Position numbers and translations under genes: made by a program. From Planctomycetota bacterium (GTDB taxonomy: Bacteria > Planctomycetota > Planctomycetia > Isosphaerales > Isosphaeraceae): 64,000 nt of DNA. The notes under the pieces were generated by a model. It searched no databases, was not told the origin of the DNA, and was given only the letters and a program-made list of their open reading frames with translations. The stretch spans positions 62,001 through 126,000 of the forward strand of contig JAQGHR010000057.1 of the NCBI GenBank assembly GCA_028291545.1, in the 5' to 3' direction. This document shows positions 1-8,389 of this stretch, one piece after another. Positions within the stretch are counted from its first letter, which is position 1. Each line of letters begins with the position of its first letter.

Positions 1-911
1 GGCAGGAACAGGTGATCGACCAGCTCCTGGTCGGCCTGCTCTGCCGAGGGCACATCCTGCTCCTGGGTGTCCCGGGAGTGGGCAAGACGCTCATGTCAAG
101 GACGCTTGCGAAGACCCTGGACCTGGAATTCAAGCGCATCCAGTTCACCCCCGACCTGATGCCGTCGGACATCACCGGCATGGACATCATCGAGGAGGAC
201 GCGGCGACCGGGCACCGCAAGCTCGAATTCCTGCCCGGCCCGGTCTTCACGAACTTCTTGCTCGCCGACGAGATCAACCGCACTCCGCCCAAGACCCAGG
301 CCGCGTTGCTGCAAGCGATGCAGGAAAATGAAGTCTCGATCGGACGGCGGACGTATCCGCTCAAGCCGCCGTTCTTCGTGATCGCCACGCAGAACCCGAT
401 CGAGATGGAGGGGACCTATCCGCTGCCCGAGGCACAGCTCGATCGATTCATGTTCAATCTGAAGGTCAAGTACCCGACGATCGAGGAAGAGACCAAGATC
501 GTCAAGGGGACGACCGGCACCTTCACAGGCCAGGCCCATTCCGTGTTGAAGGCCGAGGAGCTGCTCCGCCTGCAAGAGCTGGTCCGCGGCGTGCCCATCG
601 CCGAATCGGTCATCAAGTACGCGGTCAGGCTCGTCGCGGCAAGCCGCCCCGGCGAGTCGAAAGAGATCGACGGCGTGCATAAATATCTGCTCTACGGGGC
701 CAGCCCCCGAGCCTCGCAATATCTCGTGCTCGGGGCCAAGGCGAGGGCGATCCTGGCCGGGAAATATCACGTCGACTTCGAAGACGTCAAGGCGCAGGCC
801 GGCCCCGTGCTGCGGCATCGCCTCGTCCTGAATTTCCACGCTCGGGCCGACGGGGTCGACGCCGATGCCGTGATTCGCCGCCTGATCGAGAGCGTCAAGA
901 CCGAGGGGTGA
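1..911 (+). CDS. MoxR-family AAA+ ATPase, 5'-truncated by window edge
   Basis: AAA+ ATPase of the MoxR family, a cytoplasmic chaperone-like ATPase usually working with VWA-domain partners. The frame is open to the left edge (codons before the GTG at 12 read Q-E-Q, as in the family's 'GQE' N-terminal motif), so the true start lies outside the window and the GTG is not a start. Walker A GVPGVGKT is at about 66-89, Walker B LLADEINR at about 258-281, and a sensor-1 ATQNP motif near 385-400. The C-terminal part has the lid region with SPRAS. It is followed after 6 bp by a DUF58 gene, the classic partner. About 300 residues are visible of a usual 320-340, so little is missing. Confidence 0.93.
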   Translation, partial: QEQVIDQLLVGLLCRGHILLLGVPGVGKTLMSRTLAKTLDLEFKRIQFTPDLMPSDITGMDIIEEDAATGHRKLEFLPGPVFTNFLLADEINRTPPKTQAALLQAMQENEVSIGRRTYPLKPPFFVIATQNPIEMEGTYPLPEAQLDRFMFNLKVKYPTIEEETKIVKGTTGTFTGQAHSVLKAEELLRLQELVRGVPIAESVIKYAVRLVAASRPGESKEIDGVHKYLLYGASPRASQYLVLGAKARAILAGKYHVDFEDVKAQAGPVLRHRLVLNFHARADGVDADAVIRRLIESVKTEG

Positions 912-917
912 TCGCTC

Positions 918-1814
918 ATGTCGTTTGATTATCGCGAGTTGATCGATCCCGTCTTCTTCTCCCGATTGGAGTCGATCGAGCTGCGCGCCCGGTCGATCGT
1001 CGAGGGGTCGATGCACGGCCTCCACCGGAGCCCGTATCTCGGCATGAGCGTCGAGTTTTCCTCGCACCGCGAGTATGCGCCGGGCGACGATCTCCGGCAC
1101 TTGAACTGGAAGCTCTATGCACGTCACGATCGGCTTTATATCAAGGAATATGACGCAGACACGAACCTGAACCTATATCTCCTCGTCGACGCCAGTGCCT
1201 CCATGGGTTGCGCCAATGCCGGGCGGAGCAAGTTGCACTACGCGGCCTCGCTGGCCGCGGCGCTGGCCCATCTTGCGCTCTCGCAACGGGACGCCGTCGG
1301 CCTGACCCTGTTCGCCGATTCGGTGCTGGCCCACATCCCGCCCAAGGCCAAGGCGCACCAGCTCGACGAGATTCTTGCCACGATCGCCAACTGCGTACTG
1401 CAGCCGGCGACCGGGACCGAGAAGGCGCTCCATCTGGCGGCCGGCCTGGCCCGACGCCGGGGCCTGGTCGTCCTGATCAGCGACCTGTTCGGCGAGCCCG
1501 AGGCGATCGCCAGGGGGCTTGACCACTTCCGTTATCTGAACCATGAGGTACTTCTCTTCCACCTCATGGATCCCACCGAGCGTGATCTTGCGATCGATGG
1601 GAACATTCGTTTCCGCGACATGGAGAGTGGCGAGACCTTGACGACGCAGACTGAGGGGATTCGGGAAGCCTATCAAGCTGCGGTCAACCAGTGGCGTGAA
1701 GCCATCGAGGTCGAGTGCCGCAAACGCGCGATCGATCGCGTTGAACTCGTCACCAGCGACCCGCCCGATCGGGCGATCCTGGATTATCTCATCAAGCGAG
1801 CGAAGGCATTTTGA
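918..1814 (+). CDS. DUF58 domain-containing protein
   Basis: 298 aa, soluble. It shows the DUF58 hallmark PGDDLRHLNW at residues 55-64, then a VWA-like fold with a degenerate metal site (DASAS at 91-95) and a second loop with VVLISDLF. DUF58 proteins are coupled to MoxR ATPases. The biochemical role is not established; the pair is thought to act in cell-envelope maturation or stress. The start ATG lies 6 bp after the MoxR stop, consistent with one operon. No membrane segment is evident, unlike longer DUF58 proteins that carry two N-terminal helices. Confidence 0.92.
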   Translation: MSFDYRELIDPVFFSRLESIELRARSIVEGSMHGLHRSPYLGMSVEFSSHREYAPGDDLRHLNWKLYARHDRLYIKEYDADTNLNLYLLVDASASMGCANAGRSKLHYAASLAAALAHLALSQRDAVGLTLFADSVLAHIPPKAKAHQLDEILATIANCVLQPATGTEKALHLAAGLARRRGLVVLISDLFGEPEAIARGLDHFRYLNHEVLLFHLMDPTERDLAIDGNIRFRDMESGETLTTQTEGIREAYQAAVNQWREAIEVECRKRAIDRVELVTSDPPDRAILDYLIKRAKAF

Positions 1815-1898
1815 TGTGGAGCGTGGTGCGACAACGATTCGGATTCGCTGTGACGAATCCCTCTTGAATCCGCGTTCTTCACGGGAGAGCATAACTCG

Positions 1899-2738
1899 AT
1901 GGTGACCATAGTTCGCATCTGTTTCCTGCTCGGCCTGAACGCGCTACTCGCGAATATCGAGGCACAGGATGTTTCCGTCCCGACGCGACAGTTGAAGGCG
2001 ATGCGCGAGATCGCAAGAAATGCCACGATGGAGACGGCCGGCGGCACATCGAGGACCGCATTGATAGACGAACCGATCTACAAATTCAACGATCCCGCCA
2101 GACGCTTCTCGGACGGGTCGGTCTGGGCATTCAGCAAGACCGGACGGCCGGCCGCGCTTTACACGCTGTCTCTGGAGAAGACGCCGAGCGGCGTGATCCA
2201 GTGGGTCCATGAGTTTACTTCGCTCTCGGAGACAAACGTCGCGGTGAAGAATCGGGAGTACCTCGGGGGATGGGAATGGGCACCCGAGGAGCGCGGGATC
2301 TCCATGAAGCCGTTTTCGTCCGTCGCCTCTCCTTCCGATGAAGTGGGGAAACGGTCTCGCCAGATGAGGGAACTGGCGCGACGGTTCAAGGCTTTCGAGC
2401 TCTGGGAGCCGAGCGGAACGGCTCGGCCCGAGCGTTATGAATTGAGGCTGCTTCCCCAGCCCGTTTATCGCTACTCCGATCCCGCGAACGGATTGATCGA
2501 CGGAGCGATATTTTTCATGGTGTACGGGCAGAATCCGGAGATTGCGCTCGTCATCGAGGCCCGGCAAGAGGGGAAAGCCGCACCGACGTGGTCCTACGGG
2601 ATGGGGCGCATTGCGGCGGCCCACTTGATCGTAAGCCTCGATGAGCACAACGTCGCCGACTGGCCAAGACCCGCGAATCCTGGACCCAAGTCGGCTTACG
2701 CGGCGACCGCTCGACCGGCCAATAACTTGGAGAAATAA
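1899..2738 (+). CDS. Secreted duplicated-domain protein, family unknown (paralogue 1 of 3)
   Basis: 279 aa; I do not recognise the family. An N-terminal Sec-type signal (about residues 1-23, ending near EAQD) precedes two copies of one domain. Copy 1 (about 31-105) has RQLKAMREIAR, PIYKFNDP, FSDGSVWAF and TGRPAAL. Copy 2 (about 153-235) has RSRQMRELARR, PVYRYSDP, LIDGAIFFMVYG and QNPEIALVIEAR. The shared pattern is an Arg-Met-rich helix, then P-[IVL]-x-[RK]-[YFW]-x-D-P, then DG-[AST]-[ILV]-[WF], then G-[RN]-P. The gene sits between DUF58 and BatA, with only 7 bp before the BatA start, so it is probably co-transcribed with the MoxR train. Paralogues lie at 10954-11841 and 11926-12783. A GGGAG site precedes the ATG by about 11 bp. 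Confidence 0.8.
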   Translation: MVTIVRICFLLGLNALLANIEAQDVSVPTRQLKAMREIARNATMETAGGTSRTALIDEPIYKFNDPARRFSDGSVWAFSKTGRPAALYTLSLEKTPSGVIQWVHEFTSLSETNVAVKNREYLGGWEWAPEERGISMKPFSSVASPSDEVGKRSRQMRELARRFKAFELWEPSGTARPERYELRLLPQPVYRYSDPANGLIDGAIFFMVYGQNPEIALVIEARQEGKAAPTWSYGMGRIAAAHLIVSLDEHNVADWPRPANPGPKSAYAATARPANNLEK

Positions 2739-2745
2739 GCACGCC

Positions 2746-4701
2746 ATGTCCTTCATCCAAGCCGGGATGCTCGGTGCTCTCGGGGCCCTTACCATCCCGA
2801 TCGTGATTCACCTGATGTTCCGGCGACAGGCCCGGACCGTGGAGTTGGGGACGCTCCAGTTCCTCAAGATCGTCCTGCGCGACAATTCCAGGAAGCGCAA
2901 ACTGAAGCGATACGTGCTGCTCGCCCTGCGCCTCGCGGGTGTCGCGCTGATCGCCTTTCTGTTCGCCCGGCCTTACCTTCTCGCGAACGAACCCATCGAC
3001 GGCAGTCGTCTCGTGGTCGTGCTCGTCGATCGCTCGGCCAGCATGGGCCTGGTAGGCGGAAAGCGGCCTATCGATCTCGCCTCGGCGGCCCTTAGGACGA
3101 TCGTCAACCGCGCCGGTTCCGGCACTCAACTGGAAATCGCACTCTTCGACCGCGAGGTCTTCCCCTTTGCCAGGGCTTCGGACGCGATCAAAGCCGATCT
3201 GGAACCAACGTCTTCGGGCACCGACTATAGCGCGGCCATGGCCTGGGCGCGCGACCTCTGCGTGCGATCGAAAGCAAGCAAGAAAGAGCTGCATATTTTT
3301 ACGGACCTCCAGCGCTCGGGCCTCGACCGGGGAGACTCCGTGAAGGTGCCCTCCGACGTCGAGGTCACCCTCCTGGACCTCGGCCGTTCGTTCCCGAAGA
3401 ACGTCGGGGTGACCGCGCTAAGCGTCTCGCCCGAGAGCCTTCGGCCCCGAGACAAAGGGGTCCTTTCCTGCACGGTCCGCAACGCCTCGCCGATGCCCGT
3501 GGGCAAGGTTCCGGTGAAGCTGCATCTGGCCGCGCCGGGGATTGACGCGATCGACCTGGGACAAACCGTCGACCTCGCCGGGAATTCCTCTTCCATCCTC
3601 GAATTCCGATTGCCCGAGATACCGGAGGGCCTGTGGCGAGGCAACGTCTCGGCCTCGACCGGCGACGACCTGGGTGTCGATGATCGCCGCCACGTCGCGC
3701 TCTCCGTCTCTCCCGCGACGCGCATCTTGCTCGTCGACGGCGACCCTGGCACTTCGTCGTTTGAATCCGAGACCTACTTCCTCAAGGCGGCTCTGCGGCT
3801 CGCTCCCGCCGGGGAAACGTACGCGAAAGCACCTTTCGCTCCGAGGACGATCAACTCGGACGAACTCCGGTCCGGGATGCCCGACCTGTCGCGATTCGCC
3901 GTCGTGGTCCTCGCGAACGTGGGTGATCTTTCGGCGGGCCATGCGAAGGCCATCGCCGATTTTGTGACCAGGGGTGGCGGATTTCTGGTCTTTTCGGGGG
4001 AAGGCGTCACGGCCGAGGCGTCGGCCAACCTCGCCCACGCGGGTCTCGGTGTCGGCAAGATCATCGGCCCGGAAAAGTCCGGCGATCGGCCCTTTCGGAT
4101 CGACACCCGGCAGGAGTCGCACCCTGTGTTCCGACCGTTCGCCGATCCCGAGTTCGGTGACATGCGACGGCCCGCGTTCTCAACCATCACCAAGATTCTC
4201 CCCGACCCGTCCGCACGCGTGCTGGCAACCTTCGGTGGCGGCAATCCGGCGCTTCTCGAAAAAACCGTCGGCCGGGGCAGAGTGCTTTGGTTCACGTCCT
4301 CGTGCGATCGCGCATGGAGCGACTGGCCGCGAGGCCGCATGTTCCTGCCCATGGTGCATCAGATGGTCTCTCATGCCGCGGGATTGGCCGATGGGGGCAA
4401 GATCCGCCAGGAGATGGCTTCGGGTGGGAAGGACGCAGGCATCTCAGACGCCGATGGGCTGGTCACCGTCACGAATCTCGACCCATACGAAACCGAGACG
4501 GCCCGATGCACACCCAAGGAATTCGCCGATCGCTTCGGGTTCAGACTTCCCGAAATGAAGGCGGCTCCCGCCCGGACGTCGGTCGGGAGGGTCGAGGCGG
4601 ATGATCGCGTGCGCAGCGACGAAATCTGGCCCTGGCTCGCCCTGACTCTTGCCGGCGTCTTGATGCTCGAATGCTTCCTGGCGAACCGAACAGCGGCGTG
4701 A
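2746..4701 (+). CDS. BatA-type membrane VWA protein
   Basis: 651 aa. The start is ATG 2746, preceded by GGAG, because it opens directly with the BatA N-terminal segment (SFIQAGMLGALGALTIPIVIHL) typical of the family; an open frame extends upstream to 2641 but would overlap the preceding gene. Two N-terminal transmembrane helices (about 5-24 and 57-79) flank a basic loop. A VWA domain follows with a DRSASM metal-site motif (95-100), then a CARDB/Ig-like stretch and a DJ-1/glutamine-amidotransferase-like segment (around FVTRGGGFLVFSGE). One C-terminal helix ends the protein near residue 645. Family context is envelope-located VWA proteins acting with MoxR and DUF58. Confidence 0.9.
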   Translation: MSFIQAGMLGALGALTIPIVIHLMFRRQARTVELGTLQFLKIVLRDNSRKRKLKRYVLLALRLAGVALIAFLFARPYLLANEPIDGSRLVVVLVDRSASMGLVGGKRPIDLASAALRTIVNRAGSGTQLEIALFDREVFPFARASDAIKADLEPTSSGTDYSAAMAWARDLCVRSKASKKELHIFTDLQRSGLDRGDSVKVPSDVEVTLLDLGRSFPKNVGVTALSVSPESLRPRDKGVLSCTVRNASPMPVGKVPVKLHLAAPGIDAIDLGQTVDLAGNSSSILEFRLPEIPEGLWRGNVSASTGDDLGVDDRRHVALSVSPATRILLVDGDPGTSSFESETYFLKAALRLAPAGETYAKAPFAPRTINSDELRSGMPDLSRFAVVVLANVGDLSAGHAKAIADFVTRGGGFLVFSGEGVTAEASANLAHAGLGVGKIIGPEKSGDRPFRIDTRQESHPVFRPFADPEFGDMRRPAFSTITKILPDPSARVLATFGGGNPALLEKTVGRGRVLWFTSSCDRAWSDWPRGRMFLPMVHQMVSHAAGLADGGKIRQEMASGGKDAGISDADGLVTVTNLDPYETETARCTPKEFADRFGFRLPEMKAAPARTSVGRVEADDRVRSDEIWPWLALTLAGVLMLECFLANRTAA

Positions 4702-4806
4702 TGGAACATGATGAAATACGGCGGACGACACGGTATCCCCTAGGCAACATTCCAGGCGAAACGCATCGACCGACGAGCCAATCCCGCAACGTGAAAGGAC
4801 CCTTCC

Positions 4807-7800
4807 GTGACGAACGAACCCAGGTTCCAGCGCAGATTCGAGCAAATTTGGTCTGCGTTGCGGAACTATCAGCTCCGCCTGGGCCTGGCCGCGGCCTTGC
4901 TCGTGGCGTCGACCGGCCTCGGTCTCGTCGCCTGGAGTGACTACCGGTTCGAACTGTCACGACCCGCCCGCGCTCTCGGCCTGGCGACCTTGCTCGTCGC
5001 CGTCGCGGCCACGCTTTGGCGGTGGGTCGTCGTGCCCCTGCGATGGTGGACGAGACCCAGAACCGCCATCGAGATCGAGGGTCGATTCCCGCAACTCGGC
5101 CAGAGAATCCGGACCGTCGTCCAGTACTCAGGGCTCGGGGACGATGCGATCGTCACCCAAGGCGCGACTCCTGGCCTGGTGGACGCCCTGAACGACGAGA
5201 CCGAGGCGCAGGTCGGCCCCCTTCCCCTCGATTCCATCGTTCCCTGGAGGCGTATCTGGGCGACTGCCGCAGTCGCATCCGTTCCGCTCCTCCTGCTCGC
5301 ACTCGCGGCGACCCGGGATGTGGAATGGCGGATCGCCGTTCAACGCGCCGTGCTGATCGAGAAGCCCTACACGACCCTGGCCGTACTTCCCGGCAATATC
5401 CGAATCGATCAAGGCGCGAATGTGACCATCGCCGTCGACGTGCGGGGTCGGATGCGGCCCAAGATCCTCCTCGAATCGCGTCCCGCCGGCAAAGCCACTT
5501 CCGCGTGGAAGAGCGTGAAGCTCGACGTGCCCGACTCGGGTTCCAAGCTCCGCAGAGAATCCGTCGTCGAAAAGATTGAAGATCCGCTCGAGTACCGCGT
5601 CATTGCCGGTCCGACTCGCTCGGACACGTTCAAGGTCGACGTTCGCTACCCGCTGGAGATCAAGGAATTCACCGTCACACTTTCGCCACCCGCCTACACG
5701 GGCCTGGAGCCGAGCAAGACGAAAGGTGGCGATATCTCGGCCGTGGAAGGCACCGAGGCAAAACTCGCGATCACATTCGATTCGTTGCCGACAACTGCCT
5801 TGTTAGAGGTATCCGATCCTGCCTGGAAGCCTACGCCGAAGAATCCGACTCGCCCCGCGCCGACTGTGATTACGCTCTGGCGCGAGGGTAAGTCCTTCGT
5901 CACGAATATGAAACTCCTCAAGGATCTTGATTACAAGATCGTGACGCGTACGGCCGACGATCGCGTCTTGCCGAAGAACAAATACCGGATTGACGTGCAA
6001 GAAGACCGGGCTCCCCGAGTGGCATTTGAGGAGCCGGAGGAGGCGCTGGAAGTCCATCCGGTCGCCGAGGTGAGGAAACGGATCCGGATTAGCGACGACT
6101 TCGGCGTGACCAAGGCAGGGATTGTCTTTCGATTCGGCGACGGCGAGGAAAAGACACTGATACTCAAGGATTTCGCGCTGGAAAAGGGCAAGAAGCCACT
6201 GACCTCCGCGATGCTGGAAGAAACACTCTTGATGGAGACCCTCGCGGCGACTCCCCAGGATAGCGTGACGTATTACGCGTTTGCGGAGGACAACTTCCCG
6301 GCCGGCCCCAGGCGTAGCGAAACGGATCTCCGCTATATCGACGTGCGGCCGTTCAAACGCGACTACAAGCTCGCCGACCCAGCCGCCGGTGCGCCGGGAG
6401 AGCCGGATGAGCTGGCGACACTCGAAGAATTGATTGGCCGCCAACGCTTCAATCTGAACCGGGCGCACCGCCTGGCGAAACACAAGGCGACGGACCGGAT
6501 CGAATCCGAAGATCCGCTCAAGATCGCCGGGTTTGAGGAGACGCTCCTGGGTATGACCCGAGAGTTCACCGAGGGGATCGAGCGTCTGGCCGATGCTCGC
6601 GTGGAGGCGTTGCACAAGGCCGAGGAGGCGATGCTGGCCTCAGTCGAGGCCCTGGATCGGGGCCGTAACGGGGAAGCACCGGTCGGCATGACCGAAGCGC
6701 TGAAAAACCTCGTGGCGGCCCGCCGCGAGCTTCAAACCATCATCGGCGGTAACCCGTCGGCCGCGCAGGCCATGCGATCGTTCGACCGCAAGCAGGCCCA
6801 AAAAATCCGCAAGCCCAAGGGCAAGGACGAGGAGGCCGAACAGGTCGCGGCCGAGCTGGAGGATCTCGCCAAGGAGGAGGACTTCGTCTACGCATCCCTC
6901 GCCGGGTTGATGGAGACCGGCCCCGACGGCAAGGCCGAGAAGGGCGAGCGCGGCCAGGACGGCGAGAAGAAGGACGCCGAGGAGCCGAAGGACGAGGCGA
7001 AAAAGGACGGCGAACCGAAGGACGCCGAGGCGAAGAAAGACGGCCAGTCCAAGGGGCAGAATGGTTCCAAGGGACAAGGCCCGAAGGGCATGAAGGGGTC
7101 GAAAGGCCAGGGAAAGGGCGAGGAGGGTGAGGGTGGCGAATCGAAGTCGTTGGAGCGTCGCAAGCTGACCGAGAAACAGGAGGAGATCGCCGACACGGCC
7201 CGAATGCTGGAGGAAAAGCTCAAGCGGATCGAAGCCGCCTCGGACCTGGCGAAAGCGCGGATGGCCAAGGCCGCGGAGAAGGCTGAGAGGGCTTCAGGTG
7301 CCCTCGCCCGCGGCAACACGAAGGAAGCCGCCGAGGATGCCAGGAAGGGCGCGGGGATGCTCCATGACCTGGCCCGACAGGTGAAGGGCGAGATCTCGCG
7401 TGAGGTTGCGGACGAGCTCGCGATGGCCCGCGATCTTGCCGAGGAGCTTGCCGATCGCGAGAGCGAACTTGCCGACATGAAAGACCCTGAAGGCTCCGGT
7501 GGCGACAGCGAAAAACCGGGCAAAGACGGTCAGGGCCAGAAACCGGGTGACGGCAAGGGATCGAAGCCGGGCAAGGGGAAGGGATCTCGCGGTGGGGCCG
7601 GCTGGAGCGAGTTGAACGAGGCCGAACGCATGGATCGCATGGCCGAGATGGCCAGGACCCTGGAAGCCTGGCTCAAGCAAATTGACGCCAAGGGTGAAGG
7701 CCGGGCGGCCGACGCGGTCAAAGAGATCCTTGAGCGCGGGGCCGTCGCGGAGATCGTGGAAAAGACCGAGCGAATGGGCGAAGTCCGCGTCGGCACGAAG

Positions 7801-8310
7801 CCGGCCGATGTCAGCAAAGATGCGAGAGATCTGGCCGGGAAGCTCGAGCGCATCGGCCAGACCCTGGAACTGGTCCATCGGGGGATCGTCTCGCCGCAGA
7901 TCGCCGCCATGATCGAATTTGACCGCCGGGTGGCCGCCCTGACCGCGAAGCTCGCCCAGGTCAAGACCGATGGCGAGATCACGGCCTGGCATCGCGAAGC
8001 TTCGGCCCTGATCCGCGACCTGGAAAAGGCCGGCATCGCCGGGGCGGCCGACCTGGCCGACGCCCTTCGTGATGGCGGATGGAAGGGCGCCTCCGGCGCA
8101 TGGCACTGGACGGATGGGCCCGATCACCGCGTCGCTCCGGGCGCGTACACGACGGCGATGACGACGATCTCGTCCCAGATCAAGGACCAGATTCAGGATA
8201 TGATCCTCAAAGATCTCGCGTCCGCTCGCGACGAGGTGATGCCACCGAAGTTCAAGGAGATGGTCGAACGCTATTACGAGGTCCTCTCCAAGGGCGGAGG
8301 AGGAGACTAG
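4807..8310 (+). CDS. DUF4175-like large membrane-anchored coiled-coil protein
   Basis: 1167 aa from a GTG start preceded by AAAGGA. Three hydrophobic helices lie near the N terminus (about 24-43, 57-79 and 150-168). An extracytoplasmic beta-rich region follows (to about 500), then long Glu/Lys/Ala-rich coiled coils. Two very low-complexity K/E/D/G segments are at about 702-781 and 892-931. The architecture (TM pair, Ig-like region, long charged coiled coil) matches the DUF4175-type gene that commonly follows BatA in planctomycete MoxR clusters; the family name is from memory. It lies in a VWA train (105 bp after BatA, 79 bp before the next VWA gene). Molecular function is unknown. Confidence 0.75.
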   Translation: MTNEPRFQRRFEQIWSALRNYQLRLGLAAALLVASTGLGLVAWSDYRFELSRPARALGLATLLVAVAATLWRWVVVPLRWWTRPRTAIEIEGRFPQLGQRIRTVVQYSGLGDDAIVTQGATPGLVDALNDETEAQVGPLPLDSIVPWRRIWATAAVASVPLLLLALAATRDVEWRIAVQRAVLIEKPYTTLAVLPGNIRIDQGANVTIAVDVRGRMRPKILLESRPAGKATSAWKSVKLDVPDSGSKLRRESVVEKIEDPLEYRVIAGPTRSDTFKVDVRYPLEIKEFTVTLSPPAYTGLEPSKTKGGDISAVEGTEAKLAITFDSLPTTALLEVSDPAWKPTPKNPTRPAPTVITLWREGKSFVTNMKLLKDLDYKIVTRTADDRVLPKNKYRIDVQEDRAPRVAFEEPEEALEVHPVAEVRKRIRISDDFGVTKAGIVFRFGDGEEKTLILKDFALEKGKKPLTSAMLEETLLMETLAATPQDSVTYYAFAEDNFPAGPRRSETDLRYIDVRPFKRDYKLADPAAGAPGEPDELATLEELIGRQRFNLNRAHRLAKHKATDRIESEDPLKIAGFEETLLGMTREFTEGIERLADARVEALHKAEEAMLASVEALDRGRNGEAPVGMTEALKNLVAARRELQTIIGGNPSAAQAMRSFDRKQAQKIRKPKGKDEEAEQVAAELEDLAKEEDFVYASLAGLMETGPDGKAEKGERGQDGEKKDAEEPKDEAKKDGEPKDAEAKKDGQSKGQNGSKGQGPKGMKGSKGQGKGEEGEGGESKSLERRKLTEKQEEIADTARMLEEKLKRIEAASDLAKARMAKAAEKAERASGALARGNTKEAAEDARKGAGMLHDLARQVKGEISREVADELAMARDLAEELADRESELADMKDPEGSGGDSEKPGKDGQGQKPGDGKGSKPGKGKGSRGGAGWSELNEAERMDRMAEMARTLEAWLKQIDAKGEGRAADAVKEILERGAVAEIVEKTERMGEVRVGTKPADVSKDARDLAGKLERIGQTLELVHRGIVSPQIAAMIEFDRRVAALTAKLAQVKTDGEITAWHREASALIRDLEKAGIAGAADLADALRDGGWKGASGAWHWTDGPDHRVAPGAYTTAMTTISSQIKDQIQDMILKDLASARDEVMPPKFKEMVERYYEVLSKGGGGD

Positions 8311-8389
8311 TGTGTCCACCACGATCGAGCTTCATGCCTGAACCCCTTCACCCATCGTCCGAGAACGCGGCGGAGCGACGGTTATTCTT

